DNA of 64,000 nt, taken from NCBI GenBank assembly GCA_946482005.1, contig CAMLPV010000008.1, positions 1 through 64,000 on the forward strand, in the 5' to 3' direction. Each line of letters begins with the position of its first letter. The first letter of the stretch is position 1. Source of the DNA: an uncultured Gilliamella sp. (GTDB lineage: Bacteria > Pseudomonadota > Gammaproteobacteria > Enterobacterales > Orbaceae). The notes below the pieces were generated by a model that saw only the letters and a program-made list of their open reading frames with translations, was not told the DNA's origin and did no database searches. Below, piece after piece: positions 36,506-46,163 of the stretch. Both the position numbers and the translations under genes were made by a program.

Positions 36506-37345
36506 AGGTGTATAACGATCATAACAAACTGTTTAAATGATAATTTTTTACAAATAAATGAATGTTTAAGCAGTCTGGATAGTAAACGAACCAATTGATC
36601 ACTTTTAGATTACTTTTAATGTGATAAAAATCAGATTAAATAATTTTTTTGATACTGAAGTAAGATAGAGATCAGTTGGTACAACCTCATTTTAACGATC
36701 TATAAATTATGAAATTTTATTATTAACGATTTTTGGAGCGACGATCCAAAATGCATAACGTTTTTGGGATGATGAACATTCTAGTTTAGATTGACTCATC
36801 CTAAAACTTTCAATTTTTATAAACAAAGTGTCACTGAGAAATTGTTAAAATTGCAACATTGATATGGAATGACAATACTGAGTTAAAAGTGTAGGGTGGT
36901 AAAACTTATATTTGTTTATGCTTTTCTGTTAATACAAAATAAATAGTATTGTGCTTACTCTCAATTAACTTTATTCAGTAAATACAAGGATTTTTATTTA
37001 TAAGTAAAAATAAACATAAGTAAGAGCAAAGTGACAACAATCTTGAAATAAGCTTGTGGCTTTATTAAAGTTGCGTGATAGATACTTTATATGAGTCAAT
37101 AATCCATATAAAAATATTTTTATATTCAATTGGTTAATTAATTCATTGAATATCATATCATTTGATTTTTGGACAAAATATCGTAGTGAGATACTATTGT
37201 TTTTCAATAAAAAAATAATAAACTGTAAATGTCTTTTTTAAGTAAGACTTTTTTATTTAAATAAGGTAAATTAATGCTACTTATTTTGCATGATGTGTAA
37301 TTCGTTGACTATTATTTTATTCGGAAATAAAGGTAAGTATCAAAT
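36506..37345. other. 840-bp gap, no convincing gene
   Basis: A possible 69-residue frame on the minus strand (36998-37207) shows no recognisable domain and I leave it out. A CRP-like half-match TGTGA-N6-TCAGA is at 36620-36635 with no gene nearby on the correct side. A hairpin GTCTT / AAGAC followed by six T residues lies near 37231-37255 on the plus strand and would end a transcript arriving from within this gap. Candidate place for a small RNA; unproven. Confidence 0.35.
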
Positions 37346-37807
37346 ATGCGTTATAATGAGCCACAGATGTTAACATCAATTTTGTCTCAACAAACTTGTT
37401 TATCCGAGATAAAAGAGAAAACATTTGCATTGAATAAATTGGCTGATGTGATTAATGAGTTATTGCCATCTTTGTTAAGGCAGCAATATAGAATTGCTAA
37501 TTATCGTCAAGGTGTTCTTGTCCTTGAAGTAAGTTCAGCCAGTTGGTTAACCAGATTAAGATACGAACAAAGTAATTTGTTATCTGGAATACGAAAGCAA
37601 ATATTACCATCCTTATCTTCAATTCAATATAAAATTAATCCAGACATTTCCAGTCAACATGCAAAAATGATTAATGATTCATCAAAAAGTGTTACAATTA
37701 CGCGAGCTTTAAGTCCCCAAAGTGCCATATATTTGTCTGCTTTGGCAGAAAGTGCACCCGATAAACTAAAAAAGCAATTGATTAAACTTGCTAACCATGC
37801 AAAATAA
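37346..37807 (+). CDS. DciA-like DUF721 protein
   Basis: 153 residues. N-terminal DUF721 domain (about 8-100) with the strand pattern YRIANYRQGVLVLEVSSASW followed by a helix LTRLRYEQSNLLSGIRKQIL, which in DciA proteins forms the KH-like fold. DciA is the ancestral bacterial loader of the replicative helicase DnaB where DnaC is missing. In Pseudomonas and relatives it lies near secA; here it precedes zapG. Whether this protein is a true DciA cannot be settled from sequence alone. The start uses an AAAGGTAAG region about 11 bases upstream. Confidence 0.65.
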   Translation: MRYNEPQMLTSILSQQTCLSEIKEKTFALNKLADVINELLPSLLRQQYRIANYRQGVLVLEVSSASWLTRLRYEQSNLLSGIRKQILPSLSSIQYKINPDISSQHAKMINDSSKSVTITRALSPQSAIYLSALAESAPDKLKKQLIKLANHAK

Positions 37808-37867
37808 GTAAAATAATTGAACAATAGTTTATAAAGTTTTATAACGAAAAGATACAAGGAGTGAAAT

Positions 37868-38272
37868 ATGGATAAACAGATGATCATTTATCTGGTTATT
37901 GGCTTAGTAATTGGTTTTGTTTTAGGTATTATTTTAACGAATATCTTTAGTTCGAAAGGGCGTCAATTTGCACAAGTAAAACGTCAACTAGAGGAAACTG
38001 AAGAGCAGTTAAACGTTCAAAAACAGACAATTGTTAAATATTTTTCACATAGCGCTGAAATACTAGACAACATGGCTAATGATTTTCGTCGTCTTTATCA
38101 ACATATGGCTGAAAGTTCAGGAAAATTTACTTCAGAAAAAGATATGCCAGTTATGGCGTTAGATGCGAATAATGATAATTCTATAAAAAAACAGTTCACT
38201 CTAAAAAAACAACCAAAAGACTATTCAGATGATCCTTCTGGTTTATTCAAAACTGACGAGAATAAATCCTAA
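37868..38272 (+). CDS. zapG: ZapG (YhcB, DUF1043) cell-division associated protein
   Basis: 134 residues. One N-terminal transmembrane helix (YLVIGLVIGFVLGIILTNIF), then a coiled coil (QVKRQLEETEEQLNVQKQTIVKYFSHSAEILDNMANDF) and a low-complexity tail, exactly the YhcB layout. E. coli YhcB links cell division, envelope growth and LPS control. It precedes degQ and degS as in E. coli. Confidence 0.93.
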   Translation: MDKQMIIYLVIGLVIGFVLGIILTNIFSSKGRQFAQVKRQLEETEEQLNVQKQTIVKYFSHSAEILDNMANDFRRLYQHMAESSGKFTSEKDMPVMALDANNDNSIKKQFTLKKQPKDYSDDPSGLFKTDENKS

Positions 38273-38352
38273 TTAATTTTAGTTTTTTTTCGCTAGAATT
38301 ATTTGGTGAAACGTTATGGTAAATATTAAATTTTTAAGAACGAGAGAGTTTT

Positions 38353-39729
38353 ATGATCAATAATTCTTTACTAAAACCAAAAAAATTACTTAGTTTAATT
38401 GCGTTAGGCTTAAGTCTTTCTTTAGCTACCTTACCAAATGCGTTTGCTGTTTTCCCTTCATTACCAACAGGCGAAGATACTCAGCAACCTAGCTTGGCGC
38501 CAATGTTAGAGACAGTGTTACCTTCGGTTGTAAGTATTAAGGTTGAAGGAACTGCTCAAATGCAAACTAATATTCCTGAAGAGTTTAGACGATTTTTTGG
38601 GTATCCTGATAGTCAATCAAGAGCTTTTTCTGGACAAGGTTCTGGTGTCATTATTGATGGTGAAAAAGGTTATATTGTTACCAATAATCATGTTATAGAA
38701 AATGCAGATAAAATTACTGTGTCTTTAAACGATGGGCGAGAATATACTGCTAAATTAATAGGTAAAGACCCTCAAAGTGATATCGCATTGCTTAAAGTTG
38801 AAGAGGCCAAAAAATTAACGGCGATTACTTTAGCCGATTCAGATAAATTACGTGTCGGTGATTATGTTGTTGCAATTGGTAATCCATTTGGAATTGGTCA
38901 AACTGTTACATCAGGTATTATTTCTGCACTCGCTCGTAGTGGACTTAATATGAATGGCTTTGAGAATTTTATTCAAACTGATGCTTCAATCAATCGAGGT
39001 AATTCAGGTGGGGCCTTAGTTAATTTGAATGGTGAATTAGTCGGAATTAATACTGCCATTATTGCACCTAGCGGTGGTAACGTTGGTATCGGTTTTGCTA
39101 TACCGAGTAATATGGTGAAAAATTTAACTTCACAACTAATTGAATACGGAGAAGTTAAACGTGGTGTACTTGGTATTAAAGGAAACGAGTTAACCTCAGA
39201 TATTGCCAAAGCATTTGATTTAGAAGTGCAAAAAGGTGCTTTTGTTAGTGAAGTACTTGACGATTCTGCCGCTAAAGCAGCAGGCATTAAATCTGGTGAT
39301 GTGATTGTTTCAATGGATGGTAAGCCGGTTGATAGTTTTGCTGAACTGCGAGCTAAAATTGCTACTACCGGTGCGGGTAGAACTGTACAATTAGGTATAA
39401 TACGTGACGGTAAAACAATGACCGTTAATGTCAAATTAAAAAATAGTGATGAATCTGCTTCAGAAGCAAAATCACTACATCCAGCTCTTGAAGGCGCAAC
39501 ATTAAGTAATGGCAATGTCAAAGGCCAAAAGGGTGTTTTAATTGAAAGCATTACTAAAAATTCGCCAGCATCTCGATTAAGTTTACAAAAAGGTGATTTA
39601 ATCACGGGTGTAAATAAACAAAGAATAAACAACATTGCTGATTTGCGTAAAATTATCGACAGTAAACCGTCAGCGATTGCGTTAAATATTGTACGTGGCG
39701 ATAGTCAACTTTATCTTATTTTGCGTTAA
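38353..39729 (+). CDS. degQ: Periplasmic serine endoprotease DegQ/DegP
   Basis: 458 residues, the DegQ length. Signal peptide at 1-31 ending in an Ala-rich cleavage site. Catalytic triad: His in VTNNHVIENA (about 117), Asp in SDIALLKVE (about 147) and Ser in NRGNSGGALVN (about 221). Two PDZ domains follow (about 265-350 and 375-455). It lacks the long Q-linker of DegP, and the zapG-degQ-degS order matches E. coli. Degrades misfolded periplasmic proteins. Confidence 0.93.
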   Translation: MINNSLLKPKKLLSLIALGLSLSLATLPNAFAVFPSLPTGEDTQQPSLAPMLETVLPSVVSIKVEGTAQMQTNIPEEFRRFFGYPDSQSRAFSGQGSGVIIDGEKGYIVTNNHVIENADKITVSLNDGREYTAKLIGKDPQSDIALLKVEEAKKLTAITLADSDKLRVGDYVVAIGNPFGIGQTVTSGIISALARSGLNMNGFENFIQTDASINRGNSGGALVNLNGELVGINTAIIAPSGGNVGIGFAIPSNMVKNLTSQLIEYGEVKRGVLGIKGNELTSDIAKAFDLEVQKGAFVSEVLDDSAAKAAGIKSGDVIVSMDGKPVDSFAELRAKIATTGAGRTVQLGIIRDGKTMTVNVKLKNSDESASEAKSLHPALEGATLSNGNVKGQKGVLIESITKNSPASRLSLQKGDLITGVNKQRINNIADLRKIIDSKPSAIALNIVRGDSQLYLILR

Positions 39730-39746
39730 TTGATTGTTTAATTTGA

Positions 39747-39773
39747 TTTCGCCGATAATTTTTATCGGCGAAA
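39747..39773. terminator. Strong hairpin between degQ and degS
   Basis: Twelve-base perfect stem TTTCGCCGATAA / TTATCGGCGAAA with three-base loop, shortly after the degQ stop. No long T-run follows on the plus strand, so it may also stabilise the degQ mRNA end. Confidence 0.6.
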
Positions 39774-39846
39774 AACATAAATGTTAACCTCTAATTAGAT
39801 ATGTTAAAATCATATCTATTCTACTGCTACCATAGTACTCATACTA

Positions 39847-40899
39847 ATGCTTAAAAAAATTCTATGGCCAATATTGATTGGTACTGTTTTAGCTATCGTA
39901 TTATTGATTATTTTTCCATCATTACGTAATGGGACTCAATCAAATTTTGCAAACTCCATTTTTAATAATGACCCTATGAGTTATTCATTTGCGGTTAAAA
40001 CTGCCGCTCCCGCCGTAGTGAATATATACAGTCGTTCAATTAGCTCTGTACCAAATCGCTCACAAGATAGTGCAATAACGCCATTAGGCTCAGGGGTTAT
40101 AATGAGCAAACATGGTTACATTATTACTAATTATCATGTGGTAGATGGTGCGGAACAAATCATCGTTGCTTTGCAAGATGGACGAATTTTTGAAGCTTTG
40201 TCTGTTGGTTCTGATAAATTAGTTGATATTGCAGTTTTAAAAATTGATGCGAAGAATATCCCAACAATTCACATTAATCCTCAACGCGAACCGAATATTG
40301 GCGATGTCGTTTTAGCAATTGGTAATCCTTATAATATTGGGCAAACTATCACTCAAGGTATCATTAGTGCAACGGGTCGAGATGGATTGAGCCCATATAG
40401 AAGACAGAATTTTATTCAAACAGATGCTTCGATTAATCATGGTAATTCAGGTGGCGCTCTGGTTAATACAAAAGGGGAATTAATGGGTATTAATACCCTC
40501 ACTTTTGCAAAAAATATGGGAAATGAAATTCCAGAAGGCATTGGATTTGCAATTCCGACATCTTTGGCTGTTAAAATTATGAATAAATTGATACAGGACG
40601 GTAAGGTTATTCGTGGTTATATTGGTATTGATGGGTTAGAGTTTGCGCCAACACAAAATCCAAGTGATTTACCAGTTGTGTTAGGGATTTTAGTGACCAA
40701 TGCTGAAGGACCTTCGTTACAAGCGGGCGTGCAACCTAATGATATTTTAATTATGGTTGATGGTAAACCGGTTAAATCAATTGTTGAAACAATGGATCAG
40801 ATTGCAGAGTTGAAACCGGGGATAACCGTCCCCATTGTAGTGTTACGAAATGGAGAAAAGGTTGAATTGCAAGTGGTAATAGGGCAATTGCCTGTTTAA
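39847..40899 (+). CDS. degS: Membrane-anchored serine protease DegS
   Basis: 350 residues. N-terminal anchor ILWPILIGTVLAIVLLIIF, catalytic His in ITNYHVVDGA, Asp in LVDIAVLK and Ser in NHGNSGGALVN, then one PDZ domain (about 255-345). Single PDZ plus uncleaved anchor separate DegS from DegQ/DegP. DegS senses misfolded outer-membrane porins and starts RseA cleavage in the sigma-E response. Confidence 0.93.
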   Translation: MLKKILWPILIGTVLAIVLLIIFPSLRNGTQSNFANSIFNNDPMSYSFAVKTAAPAVVNIYSRSISSVPNRSQDSAITPLGSGVIMSKHGYIITNYHVVDGAEQIIVALQDGRIFEALSVGSDKLVDIAVLKIDAKNIPTIHINPQREPNIGDVVLAIGNPYNIGQTITQGIISATGRDGLSPYRRQNFIQTDASINHGNSGGALVNTKGELMGINTLTFAKNMGNEIPEGIGFAIPTSLAVKIMNKLIQDGKVIRGYIGIDGLEFAPTQNPSDLPVVLGILVTNAEGPSLQAGVQPNDILIMVDGKPVKSIVETMDQIAELKPGITVPIVVLRNGEKVELQVVIGQLPV

Positions 40900-40916
40900 T
40901 AGGTCTTTTTTATAGC

Positions 40917-40945
40917 TTGATTATTTACTGGTTAAGGCGTATAAT
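40917..40945 (+). promoter_or_regulatory. Consensus sigma70 promoter of rpmE
   Basis: TTGATT and TATAAT separated by 17 bases, with a GCG-rich discriminator typical of stringently controlled ribosomal-protein promoters. The leader to rpmE is about 90 bases, so L31-type autoregulation is possible. Confidence 0.75.
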
Positions 40946-41042
40946 TCGCGACCTTATCATGTTTTTTAACACTCGTATGGTGTATAGATTTTGCTTTTAT
41001 GGCCATTTATATAGCGATACGAACAAACTTTAGAGGTTTATT

Positions 41043-41258
41043 ATGAAAGAAGGTATCCACCCAGAATATAAAGCAATTAAAGCAACTTGTTCTTGCGGTA
41101 ATGTTATTAATACTCATTCAACAATTGGTCATGATATTCATCTTGACGTATGTGGTGAGTGTCACCCGTTCTATACAGGTAAACAACGTGATGTTGCAAC
41201 TGGCGGACGCGTAGATAAATTCAAACAACGTTTTGCTATGGTTGGCGGTAAAAAATAA
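41043..41258 (+). CDS. rpmE: 50S ribosomal protein L31 (zinc-binding form)
   Basis: 71 residues. The zinc ligands C16, C18, C37 and C40 are all present, so this is the zinc-containing (C+) form rather than the Zur-controlled paralogue. Conserved HPFYTGKQ and [10 protein letters not shown]. Monocistronic: promoter upstream, terminator downstream. Confidence 0.97.
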   Translation: MKEGIHPEYKAIKATCSCGNVINTHSTIGHDIHLDVCGECHPFYTGKQRDVATGGRVDKFKQRFAMVGGKK

Positions 41259-41289
41259 TTTTCCGTAAATTATACAGTCAATATTGAAA

Positions 41290-41312
41290 AAGGCGCATAA
41301 TGCGCCTTTTTT
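41290..41312 (+). terminator. Intrinsic terminator of rpmE
   Basis: AAGGCGCA-TAA-TGCGCCTT stem followed by a T-rich run, 31 bases after the stop. Confidence 0.9.
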
Positions 41313-41365
41313 GTTTTTTGTCTTAATGAATGATGTTATTCGTCAATAAAAAATATAAATAACAC

Positions 41366-41683
41366 CTATTCATCAATTAAGTCGGGATTGATACCTAAAT
41401 TACTCATTATTTCCTTAGCTTGGCTAGGGATACCATCTTCACGATCTTTCTGTAAGTCTTCATCGCAAGGTAGCGGTTGACCAGTGTAAGCATGAAGAAA
41501 CGCTTCACATAATAGTTCACTATTCGTTGCATGGCGTAAATTATGCACTTGTCGACGCGTACGTTCATCAGTCAATATTTTTAATACTTTTAAAGGAATT
41601 GATACAGTAATTTTTTTTACTTGCTCACTTTTTTTACCATGTTCAGCATAGGGGCTTATGTATTGGCCGTTCCATTCCATCAT
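41366..41683 (-). CDS. metJ: Methionine repressor MetJ
   Basis: 105 residues, the E. coli length, from the ATG at 41683 (an immediate second ATG at 41680 aligns equally well). Ribbon-helix-helix repressor using SAM as corepressor. Nearly invariant core [39 protein letters not shown] and [20 protein letters not shown]. Divergent from metB over met boxes. Confidence 0.98.
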   Translation of the reverse strand: MMEWNGQYISPYAEHGKKSEQVKKITVSIPLKVLKILTDERTRRQVHNLRHATNSELLCEAFLHAYTGQPLPCDEDLQKDREDGIPSQAKEIMSNLGINPDLIDE

Positions 41684-41767
41684 ATTTTTCACCAAATCAC
41701 ATCACAATTTATAGGGTTAATTTTAACTTTTTTTTTATTTTGCTGCAATCTATACATCGAGATAGTT

Positions 41768-41791
41768 AGACGTCTAGACATATTGACGTCT
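41768..41791. promoter_or_regulatory. Three tandem met boxes (MetJ operator)
   Basis: 8-base boxes in phase: AGACGTCT (perfect) at 41768, AGACATAT (6 of 8) at 41776 and TGACGTCT (7 of 8) at 41784. They lie between metJ and metB, as in E. coli, and should control both. Confidence 0.9.
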
Positions 41792-41859
41792 TAAATGGTT
41801 GTGTTATTCTTGTACATGAAAGTTTTGTAATAAATAAAATATAATCTAGGGATGTTATT

Positions 41860-43026
41860 ATGGCTAGCCAATCTAAAAATTTAAGCCAAGGCACTATTGC
41901 TGTCCGAGGTGGAATTAATACTGATGATCAATATGGGAGTGTCGTCCCAGTCATTACCCCGTCAACGTGTTACCGTTATCAAGAATTTGCAACACCAAGA
42001 GAGTTTGATTATGCGCGCAAAGCAAATCCAAGCAGACGATTCGTTGAGGAAACGGTCGCCAAGTTGGAAGGAGGGACAGATGCCATTCTTACTAACTGTG
42101 GTATGTCTGCAATTCATCTTGTCAGTGTCGCACTACTAACACCCGATGACTTGGTGGTTGCTCCCCATGATTGTTATGGAGGTAGCTATCGTCTTTTTAA
42201 TAGTTTAAGTCAACGTGGTTATTTCAAAGCAAAATTTGTTGATCAATCCGATCCAGTTGCACTAAAAGAAGCTTTAAGTTTACGTCCAAAATTAGTACTG
42301 ATTGAAACGCCAAGTAACCCATTACTTCGAGTTGTTGATATTCAAGAAATATCACAACAAGCTCACGACGTCGGGGCTCTGGTGTTAGTCGATAACACAT
42401 TTATGACCCCTATATTGCAAAAACCTATAGAGTTAGGGGCAGATATTGTAACTCATTCATGTACTAAATTTCTTAATGGGCATTCCGATCTTTTAGCGGG
42501 TATTTTAGTATTTAAAGACCAACAACTAGCTACAGATGTTTTATGGTGGGCCAATAATATTGGTACGCTCACTTCATCATTTGATAGTTATTTATTATTA
42601 CGTGGATTAAGAACGCTTGCAGCGCGAGTAACTTTACAACAAGCCAATGCGCAAAAAGTCGTTGAGTTTTTAGTTAACCATCCGAAAATTGCTCATGTGT
42701 ATCATCCATCACTACCGTCTAATCTTGGACATGAGATTGCCAAGAAACAACAAAAAGGTTTTGGTTCATTGCTAAGTTTTGAATTAGCTGGAGACCCCGA
42801 GGTAATGCCTAAATTCTTAAAAGCACTTAATATTATTACGTTAGCTCAATCTCTAGGGGGGGTTGAAAGTCTAATCTGTCATCCTGCAACGATGACCCAC
42901 TCAGGTATCACTGCTCAAGCACGTAAAACAGCCGGTATTTCAGATCAACTACTTCGTATTTCTGTTGGTTTAGAGGATGTCAATGATTTATTAGGTGATT
43001 TAGAGCAAGCTTTAGCTGTTATTTAA
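41860..43026 (+). CDS. metB: Cystathionine gamma-synthase MetB
   Basis: 388 residues. PLP enzyme joining O-succinylhomoserine and cysteine. Signatures: TIAVRGGINTDDQYGSVVPV, YGGSYRLF, the PLP-lysine motif ADIVTHSCTKFLNGHSDLLAG (Lys about 200) and LAQSLGGVESLICHPATMTH. In E. coli metB is followed by metL; here the next gene on this strand is absent and citX lies convergent. Confidence 0.94.
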   Translation: MASQSKNLSQGTIAVRGGINTDDQYGSVVPVITPSTCYRYQEFATPREFDYARKANPSRRFVEETVAKLEGGTDAILTNCGMSAIHLVSVALLTPDDLVVAPHDCYGGSYRLFNSLSQRGYFKAKFVDQSDPVALKEALSLRPKLVLIETPSNPLLRVVDIQEISQQAHDVGALVLVDNTFMTPILQKPIELGADIVTHSCTKFLNGHSDLLAGILVFKDQQLATDVLWWANNIGTLTSSFDSYLLLRGLRTLAARVTLQQANAQKVVEFLVNHPKIAHVYHPSLPSNLGHEIAKKQQKGFGSLLSFELAGDPEVMPKFLKALNIITLAQSLGGVESLICHPATMTHSGITAQARKTAGISDQLLRISVGLEDVNDLLGDLEQALAVI

Positions 43027-43037
43027 AATTTTAATAG

Positions 43038-43107
43038 TAATGATAAAGTTTAATGAACAATTGATATGATATTTTGGATCAATTCTGTTTTTTCAACTTT
43101 ATCATTA
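43038..43107. repeat. Nested inverted repeats between metB and citX
   Basis: Outer arms TAATGATAAAGTT (43038-43050) and AACTTTATCATTA (43095-43107) are perfect over 13 bases. Inside them AATTGAT (43059-43065) pairs with ATCAATT (43078-43084). It lies between convergent stops and may be a bidirectional terminator. Confidence 0.6.
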
Positions 43108-43109
43108 TA

Positions 43110-43664
43110 TTAAGATTTATTTTTTTCAAAACTTTCTACTTTTTCTTTAATAGCAACAAAAATCTCATCTAATGAATGTCGTTTTGACCGACCACATATT
43201 TTAGCCATATCCTCACAAACTAAACATTGTCTTGGAGCATATTCAAATTGTGAGCGAGGAACACTTTGTTGGGTTATTGGATCAATCACATCTATATCCC
43301 ATAGACGACCCAATGGATGTTGGCTTTCAATGTCAATGCAGTATTGTTTGAGTTTTTCAATCGCGCAATCTACCACAAGAATCGCTTCGTAACCTGTTAA
43401 CTCATGATAGTGCTGTTTTTTAATTACCGGTATATCATTTTTAATAAAAAACTGATGTAACGCGGTGATTGCTTCTTGAAATATATAATTAGCTCCACTA
43501 CTGTTTTTTATTGAACCAGGGATAACTAACGTTAACGATACGAGGGGCTTTTTATAGAGTGAAATAGCTAATAGTTGGTTTTCTACCCGCTTTTCTTTAG
43601 CTAGTAGCATTTGTTCAAGACTAATCGGGGTGCCATCATCAAATTTAATTAACATTTTATTCAT
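43110..43664 (-). CDS. citX: Holo-citrate lyase synthase CitX
   Basis: 184 residues from the ATG at 43664; the upstream ATG at 43688 lies inside a hairpin and lacks conservation. Attaches the phosphoribosyl-dephospho-CoA arm to CitD. Signatures: HPLGRLWDIDV, RQCLVCED...CGRSKRHS. Last gene of the cit operon. No citG (which makes the arm precursor) is in the window. Confidence 0.93.
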   Translation of the reverse strand: MNKMLIKFDDGTPISLEQMLLAKEKRVENQLLAISLYKKPLVSLTLVIPGSIKNSSGANYIFQEAITALHQFFIKNDIPVIKKQHYHELTGYEAILVVDCAIEKLKQYCIDIESQHPLGRLWDIDVIDPITQQSVPRSQFEYAPRQCLVCEDMAKICGRSKRHSLDEIFVAIKEKVESFEKNKS

Positions 43665-43678
43665 AATACAGGAATAAG

Positions 43679-43704
43679 AGCATGGCATTTATTTATGCCA
43701 TGCT
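43679..43704 (-). promoter_or_regulatory. Ten-base perfect hairpin between citF and citX
   Basis: AGCATGGCAT / ATGCCATGCT with six-base loop. No T-run follows on the minus strand, so it is more likely an mRNA-processing or stability element that lowers citX relative to citF. Confidence 0.6.
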
Positions 43705-43733
43705 AAGTTTTGTTATGACAGATGCTTGAGTAA

Positions 43734-45263
43734 TTAATCTTTAACTTGACGCACTACATCAATTACTGAACCATCACGGAAATGAACGATACCTACGATT
43801 TTATCTTCAAATTCGATTGGTTTTGGTTCACCAGTTAACGAAACTGCACGTTGATAAAGTTCTTCAATGCTCATTATTGGTAAATTAGCTGCTTTTAAAC
43901 GTTCAGCAATTTCTGGACGATTAGGATTCACTGCAATACCATGATCAGTAACTAATACATCAACGCTTTCACCTGGAGTTACCAGCGTGGTTACGTTTTT
44001 AATTACAGTTGGGATACGGCTACGAATTAATGGGGCAACAATAATGGTTAAGTTTGCTCCCGCAGCTGTATCACAGTGACCGCCAGATGCTCCGCGCATT
44101 ACGCCATCAGAACCTGTTAATACGTTAACATTGAAATCAAGGTCAATTTCTAAGGCACTTAAAATCACAATGTCTAATTCATCAACACTTGCCCCTTTAG
44201 ATGCAGGATTTGCATAAACATTGGTTGAGACTTCAATGTGATCTTTATTTCGGCCTAAGGATTGTCCTGCTGCACCGTCAAAGCTTTGGGTATCTAATAA
44301 ACGTTTAACCAAACCTTTTTCGTGTAAATCAACAATACTAGCTGTAATGCCACCTAAGGCAAATGAGGCTGTGATATTTTTAGCACGCATACGGTTTTCA
44401 AGGAAACGCGTTGCAGCTGTTGAAGAAGCACCAGAACCGGTTTGAATTGAGAAGCCATCTTCAAAATAGCCAGAATGCTCAATGACATCAGCCGCGTAAC
44501 GAGCAATCATAAGTTCACGAGGATTGCTTGTGATACGTGCTGCGCCCACACTGATTTTAGTTGGGTCACCGACTTCATCAACTTTAACAATATAGTCAAC
44601 TTGATCTTGACGAATACTTGCAGGGTTATTTGGATAACCGACGATATCTTCAGTTAGTAAAACTACTTTTTTGGCAAACTGTGCATCAACCATTGCATAA
44701 CCAAGTGCACCACATTGTGATTTACCTGATACACCATTAGCATTACCTTGTTCATCAGCTGTTGATACGGCTAAAAATGCGATATCAATATTAATTTCAC
44801 CACTTTGGATGAGTTTTACACGCCCACCATGAGAATGGATATGTACAGGATTATCCATTAAACCGTGTGAAATCGCATCAGCTAATTTTCCACGTAATCC
44901 AGAAGTGTAAATTTTAGTGATCACCCCAGCTTCAATATGTGGGATTAATGCGGCATTACAACTTAACAATGAACTTGATGCTAAAGTTAGATTTTTAATG
45001 CCTAATTTACTAATTGTCTCTACAACTTTATTGATAACCTTATCACCTTCACGGAATGCATGATGGAAAGATATGGTCATACCGTCACGTAATTCACACT
45101 TTTTAATGGCTTGTTCAATCGAGTCACATAATTTACGAGTATATTTAGACTCATCTTTTAAATATGGTGTGGTTGCATTAGCATCAATAAATGGTGTGAT
45201 ATTTTTAAGATCAGGATGCTGTTTTAATAAATCATCAATTTTTTGGTTTATAGAAGTTGTCAT
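43734..45263 (-). CDS. citF: Citrate lyase alpha subunit (citrate CoA-transferase) CitF
   Basis: 509 residues. Transfers the acyl-carrier thioester from acetate to citrate. CoA-transferase fold: SFHHAFREGDKVINKVVETI, SHGGRVKLIQSGEINID, FSIQTGSGASSTAATRF and GHCDTAAGANLTIIVAPLIR. In order after citE; 12 bases separate the two. Confidence 0.97.
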   Translation of the reverse strand: MTTSINQKIDDLLKQHPDLKNITPFIDANATTPYLKDESKYTRKLCDSIEQAIKKCELRDGMTISFHHAFREGDKVINKVVETISKLGIKNLTLASSSLLSCNAALIPHIEAGVITKIYTSGLRGKLADAISHGLMDNPVHIHSHGGRVKLIQSGEINIDIAFLAVSTADEQGNANGVSGKSQCGALGYAMVDAQFAKKVVLLTEDIVGYPNNPASIRQDQVDYIVKVDEVGDPTKISVGAARITSNPRELMIARYAADVIEHSGYFEDGFSIQTGSGASSTAATRFLENRMRAKNITASFALGGITASIVDLHEKGLVKRLLDTQSFDGAAGQSLGRNKDHIEVSTNVYANPASKGASVDELDIVILSALEIDLDFNVNVLTGSDGVMRGASGGHCDTAAGANLTIIVAPLIRSRIPTVIKNVTTLVTPGESVDVLVTDHGIAVNPNRPEIAERLKAANLPIMSIEELYQRAVSLTGEPKPIEFEDKIVGIVHFRDGSVIDVVRQVKD

Positions 45264-45275
45264 ATTTCAATCCTA

Positions 45276-46163
45276 TCAAATTTCTTTACGTACACCGGAG
45301 TATTTTGCTAGTTCAATGATTTTTTGAGCACGAGTAATAATTGGTGCGTCAATCATTTTGCCATTCAAAGAAACAACTCCAAGCCCCTTTCTTTCACCTT
45401 CTTCAGCTGCTTCAACTATTTTTTTAGCATTTTCTACTTCACTAGCAGTAGGTGCATAAGCATTGTGTAATAGCTCAATTTGTCTTGGATTAATCAATGA
45501 TTTGCCGTTGTATCCTAATTTTTTGATTAGGCTGACTTCTTTTAAGAAACCTTCGTCGTCATTAACATTTGAATAGACAACATCAAAAGCATCAATACCC
45601 GCTACACGAGCTGCATGTAGAACAGCGCAACGAGCATAAAATAGTTCGGTTCCATCGCCTCTTTCTGTTTGCATATCGACAAGATAGTCAAATGCAGCAA
45701 GAGCAATACCTATTAAACGAGGAGATGATTTAGCAATTGATACCGCATTAACCACAGCTTGAGCCGATTCAATTGCTGCCATTAATTTAGTACTACCAAC
45801 TTCACGACCACATTCTTTTTCGATACGTTCAACGTGAGCTTCAAGTTCATGAATATCTTCGGCACTGTTTGTCATTGGTAAACGAACAACATCAACGCCT
45901 GCTCGAACTACGGCTTCTAAATCTTTAAGTCCAAATGGTGTATTTAGTGCGTTAATTCTAACAACTGTTTCAATATTATGTTCTTTATAAACAGGCATTT
46001 TTAATGTTTGAGCGACTAAAAGGCGTGCTGAATCTTTTTCTTTAATTGAAACCGCATCTTCAAGGTCAAACATGATTGAATCAGGTTTGTATACAAACGA
46101 TGTTGATAACATTGCGGCATTGGCGCCTGGAAGAAATAACATGCTGCGACGTAATTTTTTCAT
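45276..46163 (-). CDS. citE: Citrate lyase beta subunit (citryl-ACP lyase) CitE
   Basis: 295 residues, CitE/HpcH aldolase fold. Cleaves citryl-ACP to oxaloacetate and acetyl-ACP. Signatures: [16 protein letters not shown], the metal-binding [17 protein letters not shown] and [18 protein letters not shown]. It overlaps the end of citD by four bases. Confidence 0.97.
   Translation of the reverse strand: MKKLRRSMLFLPGANAAMLSTSFVYKPDSIMFDLEDAVSIKEKDSARLLVAQTLKMPVYKEHNIETVVRINALNTPFGLKDLEAVVRAGVDVVRLPMTNSAEDIHELEAHVERIEKECGREVGSTKLMAAIESAQAVVNAVSIAKSSPRLIGIALAAFDYLVDMQTERGDGTELFYARCAVLHAARVAGIDAFDVVYSNVNDDEGFLKEVSLIKKLGYNGKSLINPRQIELLHNAYAPTASEVENAKKIVEAAEEGERKGLGVVSLNGKMIDAPIITRAQKIIELAKYSGVRKEI

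Noticed and set aside
36998..37207. 69-residue minus-strand open frame in a large intergenic gap
   Set aside because: No recognisable domain, no good RBS, and the composition looks like random AT-rich sequence.
38973..39635. 220-residue minus-strand frame opposite degQ
   Set aside because: Shadow of the degQ coding sequence; no start context or domain.
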